64,000 nucleotides of DNA. It comes from Cordilura impudica. Its lineage: Eukaryota > Arthropoda > Insecta > Diptera > Scathophagidae. The notes under the pieces are model-generated. The model did no database searches. It was given only the letters and a program-made list of their open reading frames with translations, and had not been told where the DNA came from. Where the stretch lies: assembly GCA_963682025.1 (NCBI GenBank), contig OY821518.1:220378868-220442867 (forward strand), read 5' to 3'. Position numbers and translations under genes: made by a program. Below are positions 33,227 through 44,442 of the stretch, piece after piece (the stretch's first letter is position 1; every line of letters starts with the position of its first letter).

Positions 33227-35861
33227 ATGTAAATTTAGCAAAAAAATTTATGTATTAATTTATTTAAAGAGAAAAACACAAAAATAACGTTTGATGTTGT
33301 ATTTTTTGTGTGTAATATTTAAATATACATACATACACATATTAAATAATACAAATAATGTACATATATTATATATATGTATGTATGTATATTCATAGTA
33401 ACTGCATGTTAGAAATAAATCGGTTATTTTATTTACATAAAATTCTGCAGTATTTTGTTGTGGGGAAAATACATTTCTTTTGTATAACAGAGTGTCACTT
33501 CATTTTGCTCAGCGTGACTATGCCACAGTAGATGCCGCCATAATTTTTGTTTGTTCTAATTAGCTTTGCAATAGTTATTTCTATTTTAACATGAATGTTA
33601 ATATTTTCAACTAGATATCATACAGAACAATGTTAAGAGTATACACGGGTTGGTCTTTTATTTCATACGTTTTTTCATTATTCTTTTACAAATATGAACA
33701 TAAGTTTGGCATATTACCCACCAATCTCACATCACACTGCAAGTTCGAAAAACTCAATACACTCACATTTTTTTTACTAATACACACACATTTTCCGCAG
33801 TGGTCACACTAATGGCACCAAATTTTTCGTGCGAATAGTGGCAGACACTAACGATGATTAATGTTACCCTGTTATAAATTTAATGCAAATTTACTGGATT
33901 CTGTAAAATTGTAATTAAAGTTTTAACTTGTTAAATCTATTATAATGATTTATTTTTTGAAATGCGCATACAAAAACGCAAGTTTGTTAATTATAGAGCA
34001 TAAATATTATTAACTATTATTAAAATAATACTAATAATAATAAATGTAAACATTTTCCCTCAAACATGTGCCTGTATAATAAACTTGCTAACTCTACTTA
34101 AAATAAAATAAGAGAGAGAAGTATACAAATGTTTTCAAGTTTACGCTTCGACAACATTTTAAAAATGAGATTGCAGTCAGATGTTTGAGCATAAAATTTA
34201 ATGGCGATGGATTCGACTAATTCGAACAATTTTTCGTTGATAATACGTACACAACGATTTTACAATTTCAGTGTGATGTGAGATTGGGGGGTTAACTTTT
34301 TGTTGTCTTTACAAAATAGAGTTACCGAGTTCGTCAATGAGTTTTTTGCTTACAAAACAGTTCTACATAGTTATATAGAATTATTATTCTGCTTTACCTA
34401 TAAAATATCTGATTGCGATTACATCTAATTTTTAAAAATTGTTTATAATTAATAAAGCATTATTATTCACATAAATACAAAATTTCACTTTTTAAATTTT
34501 CCATTCAAATTTAAGAAAATATCAATTATAATAAAAACTGAAAATAAAATTTCCAATTATAAATTAGAAAATATTAATTGAGTTTCAGAAAATCATATCA
34601 AAACGTCGGAAATAATAATTTTAAATTTAGAAATATCTTTACATTTAAAAATGTTTACATTTAAAAAAAATATTGCCATTCAGGAGATATTAATAACTTT
34701 TCAGTACCGCGATTCAGTAACTTCTTTTAACGATAGTCGAATTGTAAAAAAAAAGAAAATTGAAAAATTATCAGTAAAATTTTGAAACGATATTCGCTAT
34801 TGTTAAAGTCAGCTGTTGTTGTTATCTAAACGACAACCATTTTTGTGTTGTTTATCCAATCGATAAAAACTTAAATTTTTAGGTTGAAATGTCGTCATAC
34901 ATAAATAAAAATCATGATATAGTGAAAATATTTTGCTTTAATTAAAAAACTTTTTTATATAAATAAAAAAATTAAATAGCATATTCAATTCATTATTTCA
35001 TTTTCAAATAAATAAACAGAAATATTAGTAAAAAAAATAAAGATATTAAACATAAACATAAAATCATCCTGTCAAACACGAAGTAATTTGTTTTTTTCTA
35101 TTCTTTGTGTTTTTCGCTTATTTTGACAGAGATGCCACTCCTTTACAATTTAAATAAATAGAAAAACAGATTTGTCGATATTAATTTAAATTCAATGAAT
35201 TTAAGAAAACCTCAAATGATATTTAAGAATTGCTAACATAAAAATTGTTACATAAGTAAACGTAATTTTATGAGAATGTTATTTTTTATATATAAATTTT
35301 CACAATTTTTTTTGGATGAAAATTTGAAGTTTTTCAGAAAATATAGATAGCATTAAATTATTTTATTTAAAATGTTTGGGACTTTTCGTTTTTTGCGTTT
35401 TTCATCCCTAATTTGATTATTTATTATTATAAATTTATTCCCTATGTTTTCAAAATATGGCAATATTTAAAAAAAAAAAGTTGAGAGAGCTTTTTTTTTT
35501 GGTTATTATTTTGTTACTCCATCCGACCTATATGGCCACAATGAAGAAATATTTGGCCAGTTAAAAGAAACTATACAGCCATCTCCAATTAGCACGATTT
35601 AATGCATATAGCCACTCTACACAACCATTACCTTTGCAATGGAGGTTAGGGCGAGCTATTTAATTAGCAAAAACTAAATTAAACGAGAAGTTATGTCATA
35701 TAACCGGAAACGCATGCATATAGGTATATAACCAAAATGCATGCCGATCAGCAACCACGATGACCAAAAAGCAAACACCGAAATAAATCCGAAATAATAG
35801 AAAAGAAGAAAACCAACCCAAAGAATTTGCTGAAATAATTTGGTATTAAGTTTAACAAATT
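33227..35861. other. AT-rich DNA, one promoter-like motif
   Basis: Contains (TATG)n near 33377-33393 and no supportable coding sequence. A TGGTCACACTA at 33801-33811 is listed separately. Generic AT-rich sequence fills the rest. Confidence 0.45.
33801..33811 (+). promoter_or_regulatory. Match to fly core-promoter Motif 1 (M1BP site)
   Basis: TGGTCACACTA matches the Drosophila core-promoter Motif 1 consensus YGGTCACACTR exactly. No downstream gene is visible in the window, so it may be chance. In fly genomes this motif usually sits close to transcription starts of constitutive genes. Confidence 0.25.
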
Positions 35862-35955
35862 GTTTACTTTTTCATTTACATTTATTATCAAGACTCAAAC
35901 CGAGGTGGAGGGTATCAAAGATTCGGCACAGCCGAATTTAACACTCTTACTTGTT
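35862..35955 (+). mobile_element. mini-me/HINE 3' end, second subfamily
   Basis: GGTGGAGGGTAT (subterminal repeat, inverse of ATACCCTCCAC) is followed by the hairpin ATTCGGCACAGCCGAAT and CTTACTTGTTTTT. The terminal CTTACTTGTT is the complement of the AACAAGTAAG end of the first subfamily. It may be the displaced 3' end of the element starting at 31742, or a separate solo end. Confidence 0.65.
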
Positions 35956-36165
35956 TTTACTAAAAGTAAGTGATTTTACCATATATGAGTGGTCCATATG
36001 TCGACCTAGTACCCATTTAATATGAACTTTTTTATATCTGCAAGCAAAAATATTAGTAACAATGTCACTCAAATTTGGTTTATGCTGACTTTCTATACCC
36101 AACTAGTTGAACCATTTTCTTAATGCATGGTAACGTAAAGTCGGTCAGACCAAGTATATTTTTCT
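35956..36165 (+). mobile_element. Decayed HINE fragment
   Basis: Reverse-oriented relic of the first subfamily: TATGAACTTTTTTATATCTG, CACTCAAATTTGGTTTATGC, ACCCAACTAGTTGAACC, GCATGGTAA and AGTCGGTCAGACCAAG, the remains of the terminal palindrome. Confidence 0.6.
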
Positions 36166-36780
36166 TTATGGTCTGTTTTTCAATCGTAGCAGTTTTACTC
36201 AATTTTATTGTTTTGAGCTAAACATTTTGTACAGTTTTATAGCGTGACACATTTTCCAGCTTTCGGGGTTTCGTAGTATATTTTGCTCCATTGTTTATGT
36301 TGCAATTTTAAACATAGAGCCGTACAAAAGAGACTGTTAACAATAAAGTACTGGTGTTTATATGTACGTATTGAAAGATATGTTTACTAATTTTTTTTCT
36401 TCTATTTTATTTATTCCCAAAGGTGCTTTTAAACTTATACATTGCTTAATTTACCAAGGGATATAACGACAAATATTTGTCGTTTGTTCTTGCTGTTGCT
36501 TAAATCACTTCTTTTACATGCTCGTTGACTTATGACTGAAGTACTTGATGCTTATTAACAATCAATAGCGGATAAAATTTTTTATAAAACGTTTGGAAAT
36601 ATTTTTTGTGGAATACAGCAATATTTTAAAATATGGAAATATTTATCTTAGTAATGGGTAGGTCAAGACTGTAACTGAGTTAAGAATTTTTACATATTAT
36701 TTTTGCTTTACTATATCATATACTTCAAAAATTATTTGTATTATTTGTATTTGTATGCAGCCCTCCTAACTAATCGACAA
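36166..36780. other. AT-rich non-coding DNA
   Basis: Nothing recognisable apart from simple sequence. Confidence 0.45.
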
Positions 36781-36848
36781 TAACATTAATATAGAGCAAA
36801 CTTCTAAATTAAAAATTTTAGGTATTATTTTCGACGATAAATTTAACT

Positions 36849-37572
36849 GTTATTGTTATGTATTGTTGATCTGTATTGGAATAATTAGTCATTTATTGTT
36901 CGGTTTAAGATCATGTATATATTTTTCTAATGAAAGAAAGATAATAATTTTTGTAATGTAAGAGAAATATTAGAAAAAAATCCATCTAGCGCTGTCTTCA
37001 ATTTTTTTCTAATATTTCTCTTACATTACAAAAATTATTATCTTTCTTTCATTAGAAAAATATATACATGATCTTAAACCGAACAATAAATGACTAATTA
37101 TTCCAATACAGATCAACAATACATAACAATAACATACAACACATGAGGTACAATGCATTTGTGTAATCTGTTAAGATTTCACATGCCATTACAGTTCCAT
37201 CTAGAGGACAATGGCAAAAACAAAGAGCTGTTCACATTACAAGACTTGTAATTGATCTGGCTATGTTAATGTAGAGAAAGCTAAAAATTAGAAAAGCTCA
37301 GCTTGTTCATACAAACTCTCGTATATAAAAAGAAAAACATTTCTCATGTTCTTTTCTTTCAAATGTTGAGTTAAATAGTTGATTAAGCATGAGTTGAAGT
37401 AATAGGCAGAAGGATGCTGACGATGAACAAGTCGCTTTGTTCGAAAGTAGCTACTCCATCTAGCGCTGTCTTCAATTTTTTTCTAATATTTCTCTTACAT
37501 TACAAAAATTATTATCTTTCTTTCATTAGAAAAATATATACATGATCTTAAACCGAACAATAAATGACTAAT
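36849..37572 (+). mobile_element. Penelope-like terminal-repeat element with hammerhead ribozyme
   Basis: Flanked by a 13-bp target duplication (GATAAATTTAACT at 36836-36848 and 37573-37585). It has three parts. First, an inverted piece (36849-36981) is the complement of about 37003-37133. Second, a 474-bp monomer runs from CATCTAGCGC (36983) to the ribozyme cleavage point (37456). Third, a partial second monomer (37457-37572) ends AACAATAAATGACTAAT. The inverted piece ends in a 35-nt extension (36849-36883) absent from the other end. Inverted terminal repeats, an extra ~34-35-nt tail at one end, target duplications of more than ten bases and hammerhead motifs are all known for Penelope-like elements. 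No ORF lies inside, so it is non-autonomous or 5' truncated. Confidence 0.75.
37409..37473 (+). ncRNA. Type I hammerhead ribozyme
   Basis: All invariant core elements are present in order. Stem I 5' strand is GAAG+GATG (37409-37416). The core CTGACGA is at 37417-37423. Stem II is GAACAA (37425-37430) with loop GTCGCT and TTGTTC (37437-37442). GAAA is at 37443-37446. Stem III is very short, GT..AC around AGCT (37447-37454). The cleavage triplet is CTC (37454-37456). Stem I 3' strand is CATC (37457-37460), a 9-nt bulge, and CTTC (37470-37473). Predicted cleavage is between 37456 and 37457. A 2-bp stem III with a self-complementary GTAGCTAC is typical of the minimal hammerheads of Penelope-like elements, which may act as dimers. 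It lies at the junction between two terminal-repeat monomers. Confidence 0.85.
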
Positions 37573-38791
37573 GATAAATTTAACTTTCATGAGCAATGCT
37601 CTAAACTATGAAAAGAGGTAACAATACGCCTGAATATTATTAAATTTTTACCATCAAAGAGTAGTGCTATACACACCAACACTCTCCTCAATGCAACTAA
37701 AGCTTTGATCCTCGCTAAAATTGACTACGGCATACAAATTTACGGCCACTGTCCTAAAAAGTATTTAAATATGTTACACTCCCCCTATCATGTAGCGATC
37801 AGATATGCACTTGGAGCTTTTCCAACAACAAATATACAAAATTTGCTAACCGAAGCAGGATTTCCATCTATTTCTGAACGAATCTACTCAAGCGACTTAA
37901 AAATAATACCCAAATTATTTAGATCTAACAATCGCATCTTGTTCAAATACGTTAATCAAAATGATATCACACATAAAGAAGAAATCCCCCATCCAAAGGT
38001 GTGTCGAATATGCTTGGGAATTAATACCAATTGTACAGCCAATCTTAATGTACGGTAAATATGAACCTTGGTGGCTCTTAAAAGACTGCACATTTATACA
38101 TGATCTTCAAAAACACGAAAAACCATCAACCAATCCTGTAATATATCAACAACATTTTAACTCCATACTCCATTCTAATACATATAATAATTGGAATTTT
38201 ATATTCACAGATGGCTTAAAATCACTAACATATACTTCGTTTGGAGTAGTCAATCAGAACTATTCAGTTATTTATAATGGTCTCCCGGAAGGGCATTGTA
38301 GTATTTTTACAGCAGAAGCCATGGCTATCAAACTTGCAGCTGAATATTCATCAAAACAATGAGGCCGCTACGTCATATGCACGGATAGCAAATCCACTAT
38401 ATCAGCAATTCTCAATACAAAAAACATAGAACGTACAGTAGCAGAGATCCGCAATCTTTTGATAAAATTTCCAAACTACGCATTATGTGGGTTCCTGGTC
38501 ACGTTGGCATTAACAGTAATGAAGGAGCAGACAAAGCTGCCTGCTTTGACTCACGAGCTCCGCTTTTAACTTTTCGCTCTCAGCAGAATATATATTTACA
38601 ACTTATTATTGAAAAACACCTTGAAGATGAAAAATCTAGTACCTGGGAAAAATATAATCATCGATATAGGACCATCTATGAAGGGAATCAGAATTACATA
38701 CCCAACACCCTGCACCCGACAGGAATCGCTAGTCTTCTCAAGACTAAGGCTTGATCATACTAAAATCACCCATCAACACTTTTTAAATAAG

Positions 38792-39520
38792 AACAAGTAA
38801 GAAAATTATAGTCGGTCTAGACCGACTATACGATACACTATATCATGCGTTTAGAGACCCTGTCTCTCAGGCCCAACTAACTGGATATAGAAAATAAGCA
38901 TAAACCAAATTTGAGTGGGATTTTTATTAATTTTTTCGGCTGCAGATATAAAAAAGTTCATATCGGATGCTATATCTATATGGGAACTAGGCCCAAAAAT
39001 GGACCAATCCTGACCAGGTTTGGTTTGGTTTTTTGATAGATTTAAGTGAAGATCGGGAAGCAGCTCTATATGGGGCCTATGACTAAGAGTTGTCCAATAG
39101 GGATCATTTTTGGACTACTGATTAGTGGATGTAATAAATACATACAAACCCAATTTGAATAAGATTTATATGATAATTTGGATCTTATGGAAATTTATGT
39201 CGATTTCATAGGGGTCATTTGTATGGGTGCTAGGTCTGAACATGGACCGATTTTCACCAATTTCAATAGCGTTCGTCCTATGGCCGAGAAAAGCTTATCA
39301 AAATATATTCATTCGACCTGCAGTTTGATTACAAGCTTTACATGGACACACAGACGGACGGACGGACGGACGGACGGACGGACATCGTTAAATCGAATCA
39401 GGTAGTGATTCCGATTCGATCGGTATAATAAAAGATGAGTCTAGGTCAAATATTTTTGGTAGCTACAAACAGCAGCACAAAGTCATTATACCCAAACCAC
39501 ATAGTGGTATAGGGTATAAA
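38792..39520 (-). mobile_element. HINE/mini-me element, copy D
   Basis: AACAAGTAAG start, GTCGGTCTAGACCGAC palindrome, internal (GGAC)n at about 39355-39382, GTGGTATAGGGTATAAA end. About 50-60 bp are missing near 39020, where the segment leading to TTTTTTGATAGATTTAAG is shortened. It inserted at the 3' side of the LINE fragment. Confidence 0.8.
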
Positions 39521-39851
39521 CACAGCTGCGGGATTCATGTTAGGAGTTTTTCGTATGTGTGATTAAAAATTTTACTCCAGGAACAGAAAAAACAAAATAA
39601 CTAAAATACTAAAAAATAACAGTTTTTCATTAAAACTCATGTATGAGTAAAAAAAAACTAAAAATTAAATATATTGTAATGTACCATCACTATCACACCA
39701 TCCCTATCATACCATCACTAGTATTACACAGCTGTTAGAGATAAGTAAGTGTTATACTATGTAAACAGCTGTAGTCATAGCATAATTAGGATTAAGTAAT
39801 ATAAACAAACCATAGCTTTAAGGACCGTTACATTTATTTATAAGTAGGATT
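39521..39851. other. AT-rich non-coding DNA
   Basis: No feature beyond a short ACCATCACTATCACACCATC simple repeat near 39682. Confidence 0.45.
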
Positions 39852-40515
39852 ATGTTAGTAAATAAAATCAATCTTAAACTGGAACTCAGCCGAGCAATTG
39901 GCTTCCCCTTTTCTTTCTCTAGCGATAATAGAAAGTGCTCCTGCTTTTGGCATGCTCGCAAAGTACTAATAAGTACTAACCTGAACAAAACCTACAACTC
40001 TAATAAAAAACAAAAAATTTTACTGTCTAAAATATGTCAAGGGTTAACTGACAGCAAAAACAATGGAGTTATAAAACAAAAACAACACATTAAGCAAAAT
40101 TTTTCAAATGTAAAGACGCCAATTGATAAAGAACAACAAAGCAATATTGTTTACGAAATTCAATGTATAGGGCATAACGATGAAAGCTGTGAACAAACAT
40201 ACATAGACACAATGAAGATAACCGTAAGAACTAGAATAAGAGAACATAAAATGGACACTACAAAAACGAAAGAAACAACAGCACTATCACAGCATATATT
40301 TAACTGTGGACACACAGCTGATTTTGAAAAAGTTAAAATACGTGAAAAAAAAGCGATACTCCATTGAGAGCTTACGAACACAACAAAAGTTAAACAAAGA
40401 AATAAACTTAAAAGAAGACAATTCATTCTATATCATCAAAGAACTGTGGTATTTAAATAATTTGTGTTTAAATGTTAAGATTGTGTTTCAATGTTTTTTT
40501 ATTATTGAAAATTAA
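39852..40515 (+). pseudogene. Penelope-like element C-terminal fragment with GIY-YIG endonuclease
   Basis: The frame at 39852-40364 reads NLKLELSRAIGFPFSFSSD, then SNIVYEIQC (GIY strand), EQTYID (YIG strand, degenerate), TVRTRIREH (catalytic Arg helix), TALSQHIFNCGHTADFEKV. This is the linker plus GIY-YIG nuclease that ends Penelope-like proteins. After a frame change in an A run at about 40347-40354 the next frame continues KRYSIESLRTQQKLNKEINL, matching the usual ESLRIQQ...NLK tail. The RT part is absent. Whether it belongs to the same family as the RT fragment at 24216 cannot be told from this window. Confidence 0.8.
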
Positions 40516-42387
40516 AATTTATTGTTATTTGTTATTGATATAAATATTGTAATAACTAATGGTTTTATTTAATTAAGTTAATGTTCACTTGATAAAGTAG
40601 ACACAAAATCTATGAAATGTTAGGAGAAATTAAAAATACAATGCAAAACCTTATTATTTAGTACTAACAATTAAGTTATTTTAAGAAGACTTATTTATTA
40701 ACTTATTTCCAATTTTTTTTTATAACATTCCAAAATTTTATTTTGTAATTTTATAAATTTTACTCTCTCTTAGTTAAAGTTTCATTCCTTTTATTTAAAA
40801 ACCGGATTTCATATAACTTAAATTTTTAATTAATTTTTAAACTTTAATTTAATATTTGGCAAAACATTTGTTGTATTTAAAAAAAAAAACTGTATTACAT
40901 TCCATACCAATTTACTACACACGCCGCTAAGATGTGCCATGAAAAGAGGGGAAAGTGCTGCAAAATTGTTTTTTTTTTTATTTTCTTATAAATTGTACAA
41001 CTTTATTATTTATTATTAATGTGTTAGTTCTATTAAAAGGATTTGTTTATTATCTTCACATTTAAAATTTTTGTATTCTTTTTTTTATTTTATTTTTATT
41101 TTTTTTTTAATTTTACGAATTTCACTGTTTGTTATCTTAAATATATACCTTGAATATATTAATCAGTTCCTAAATTTTAATTTAACTTTTAATAAAATAT
41201 TATTTTAACTAATTTCCACCGGTCGATATATTAAATTTTTTTGCAAATGTTTTTCCCGCTTAACACTTCTGTAAGTGTTAACAGACAATTCGTTACAAAA
41301 CATGTTAAAAAATGTTTCAAACAGAATGATGTATAATTTTTGGTAGCAGTTCTTTTTTTTCTCATGTATTCACCACGAATCTCTCCTTTTATAAGGGCAC
41401 GATAACACGAAGTTTGTTGTTAAAAGAGATAATACCGTAAAGAGAATTTATGGTTTTAGTATTTTTAATTATAATTCAATGAGAGTAATTTGAAAAGAGC
41501 CAAACCAAAATGTTTGCTTCAATGATTTCCGCAACATCTTAAATTGTTTTAGTAATTAAAAGACTTTGTTTCACAACATTACTTTAACCATAACAATTTT
41601 AGATAAAATTGAATATCTCCTCGTACTCTTATTTAAGTTTTGACAAATTGCTTGTAGGTATTTTTATGAGAGATGATGCCAATTATCATGTAATGAAGTA
41701 GTATTTTTAAACCTTTCTTTTTGTGATAAATTATTCAACTTAACAGTATGCTTGAATATAAACAATGTGGAAGGGAACCAATTTTGAACTTTTCTCTTAA
41801 CACTACCGGCAGTTTGGAAATTAATAATCTACCGAAACCAGTCAAATTTAATACTATTATCAATATCTAAAAAAAATTAATTTACTGTAAAATAATCTGG
41901 TACAATTCACAGAATAAATAATGTATAAATTTCACGCTATACAAGTCCCCAACAAATCGTGATTAATTCTTTTATCTTGTTGAAGTTCGATTTTAGTTTA
42001 ACACAAATTGTTTGTATTTTCAATTTTATATTGGCCCTTTCTATGCACAAGTTTATGTTTTTCACTATCCATCAAATATTGCCAGTTAAATGAAAACTGG
42101 TTTTAATACGAGCGCAGTGGCTCAAATAATAAAAGGTTCACATTAAAATTTGCATCTGTGATGCAGGTATGATATTAACACCAAAATTGATTTTCTCATA
42201 GCATGTCCAAAATAGAAACGCAACAGCAAAACAAGCAGAAACGCCACATGGAAGTAATTTCTAACCACAAACCATATAAATAATTTTTTAGCTATTATCT
42301 TTTTGACAACACTGGTTTAAACAGCTGACGCACGTTTCGTGTTTTGTTTCATTGTCAAACATCTTCAGTTTGGTCTATAATTTAACC
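40516..42387. other. AT-rich DNA and mariner 5' leader
   Basis: Mostly AT-rich with A/T runs and no supportable gene. The last ~100 bp (CTTCAGTTTGGTCTATAATT) are the untranslated leader of the mariner transposase starting at 42388. I could not define the mariner inverted repeat. Confidence 0.5.
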
Positions 42388-42778
42388 ATGAATCGTCTTA
42401 CAAACGAACAACGCTTGCAAGTTATTGAATTTTATTATAAAAATGCGTGCTCTGTTAAGAAAGTTCGTCGCGCGCTTCTTCCATTTTATGGTCAGTTTAA
42501 TCGACCCACTGAAGCGGCTATTCGGGCTATTGTGACTAAATTTCGCACTAAATTTACATTGTTGGACATTAAACCACCAACACGCTTACGTAGAGTGCGA
42601 ACTGAAGAACATATCGCAGCTGTATCGGCCAGTGTTAATGATGACCATCAATTATCGATTCGTTGCCGTTCGCAGCAATTGGGCCTCTGTTACTCAACAA
42701 CGTGGAAAATTTTGCGGAATGATTAAGGTGTGAAGCCTTTCAAAATACAGCTGGTGCAAGAATTGAAGCCGAACGACC
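42388..42778 (+). pseudogene. Mariner-family transposase, first segment
   Basis: Starts MNRLTNEQRLQVIEFYYKNA, the paired-like DNA-binding region. It includes FNRPTEAAIRAIVTKF and VSASVNDDHQLSIRCRSQQL. A TAA at 42724 replaces an expected Leu codon, after which the frame still reads GVKPFKIQLVQELKPND up to the Transib insertion at 42779. The rest of the gene is at 47537-48026 and 50563-50775. The ATG at 42388 is chosen because family similarity begins there. Confidence 0.88.
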
Positions 42779-42901
42779 CACAGTGGGTGAAAATCATTTT
42801 TCATTGGCCAAAATTCTGTAACTTTTGAACCGATCAAAATATTTTAGTACTGTTTTTTTTAATAGATAGATAGATAGTTGATCTTGACTCAGTGTGAATT
42901 T

Positions 42902-43097
42902 CATTTAAATTGATTGAGTACTTTTTAAGGAATTCTAGGTCAAAGTTTAACTTTTGATTTTTTTTAACTTTTAGCGTGATATATGTTTTTTTTTATTTAT
43001 TTTTATTTCATTTAAATTGATTGAGTACTTTTTAAGGAATTCTAGGTCAAAGTTTAACTTTTGATTTTTTTTAACTTTTAGCGTGATATATGTTTTT
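42902..43097. repeat. 104-bp tandem duplication next to HINE copy E
   Basis: A block from CATTTAAATTGATTGAGTAC to AGCGTGATATATGTTTTTT occurs twice in direct succession. Transib copy 1 has it once (15430-15520, complement). The second repeat abuts the HINE insertion, suggesting a linked event. Confidence 0.85.
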
Positions 43098-43901
43098 TAT
43101 ACCCTATACCACTATGTGGTTTGGGTATAATGGCTTTGTGCTGCTGTTTGTAACAACGAAAAATATTTGCCCTAGACCCATCTTTAATTATACCGATCGA
43201 ATCAGAATCATTTTTTGAGTTGATTTAACAATGTCCGTCCGTCCGTCCGTCCGTCCGTCCGTCCGTCCGTCCGTCCGTCTGTGTGTCCATGTAAAGCTTG
43301 TAATCAAACTGCAGGTCGCAAATATGAATATATTTTGATGAAATTTGGTATATAAGCTTTTATCGGCCATGGGATGAACGCTATTGAAATTGGTGAGAAT
43401 CGGTCCATGTTCAGACCTAGCCGCCATACAAATTACCCCTATGAAATCGACATAAATTGCCATAAGATCCAAATTGTCATATAGATCTTACTCAAATTGG
43501 GTTTATATGCGTTCATTACATCCATTAATGAGTAGTCCAAAAATGATCCCTTTGGCCCCATATAGGGCTGCTTCCCGATCTTCACTTAAATCTATTAAAA
43601 AACAAAAATATTGCACTGATTCTTCTCAGATTTGGTTTGTATATATTTTTGCAAAATACAAGAGACTTTTCCAAACATGATCAGGATCGGTCCATTTTTG
43701 GACCTAGTCCCCATATAGATATAGCATCCGATATGAACTTTTTCATATCTGCAGCCAAAAAAATTAATAAAAATCGCACTCAAATTTGGTTTTTGCTTAT
43801 TTTCTATGTCCAGTTAGTTGGGCTTAAGAGATAGGGTTTCTAAACGCATGGTATAGGGTATCGTATAGTCGGTCTAGACCGACTATAATTTTCTTACTTG
43901 T
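43098..43901 (+). mobile_element. HINE/mini-me element, copy E, nested in Transib
   Basis: Runs TATACCCTATACCAC to GTCGGTCTAGACCGAC, TTTTCTTACTTG. It has the longest GTCC microsatellite in the window (43231-43280). Comparison with Transib copy 1 gives the insertion point within a T-rich run. It is in the opposite window orientation to copies A-D. Confidence 0.85.
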
Positions 43902-44442
43902 TTTTATTTATTTTTATTTATTAGAAAGTGTCATATTTGGAGTTAAATAATTATTATAAACATTTTTTGTAATAATAAAATTTTTTTAATGCTTACACTC
44001 AAAAAAATTTTTACACTCAAAAAAATTTTTACACGCAACAAAATAGTAAAATTCACTAGAAATTTAACTAGTATTACTAAAAAATTAAAAATGTTTGCTA
44101 TCAAATTTGCAATTTGCTGACACTCAAGGAATATTATTATTACTACAGAAAAATTTATTAGTGTTTGCTGCCTAATTTGTTACACTAGCTAAATAAATCT
44201 GCTAAACATTAGCGCAATGATTCTAATTTTTTTTTTAATTTTGATATGAAAATATGGGTTCTTATTTTTTGAATCTTTCTTATCTATTAAAACATTGCAT
44301 TCATATGTGGGAAACCTTTTAAGAATAAAAACTGCAATATATTTAAATAGCATTTGTAACAATGGTAGGTTCTGTTTATTATTATTTTTTACTAATACTA
44401 TGTTTTTCGTACTTAAATAACAATGAAAGGCAATTATAATTA

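Larger units (their letters stand above)
36800..38790 (+). pseudogene. I-clade non-LTR retrotransposon ORF2 fragment (RT tail and RNase H), interrupted
   Basis: Coding remnants begin with KLKILGIIFDDKFN at about 36807-36847. They are interrupted by a 724-bp Penelope-like insertion (36849-37572, 13-bp duplication GATAAATTTAACT). They resume with NFHEQCS and LNIIKFLPSK, then AKIDYGIQIYGHCPKKYLNM (37710-37770), typical of the region after the RT in Jockey/I LINEs. An RNase H domain follows: FTDGLKS (first Asp, ~38208), TAEAMAIKLA (Glu, ~38312), CTDSKSTISAIL (Asp, ~38379) and MWVPGHVGINSNEGADKAA (His and last Asp, ~38485-38540). SRLRLDHTKITHQHFLNKN follows in a different frame. Stops at 38056 and 38360 and several frame changes show it is dead. 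RNase H in ORF2 points to the I clade. The 3' end is cut off by HINE copy D. Confidence 0.85.

Noticed and set aside
36849..37133. Simple MITE hairpin
   Set aside because: The ribozyme, a one-sided tail, a 13-bp target duplication and tandem monomers fit a Penelope-like origin better.
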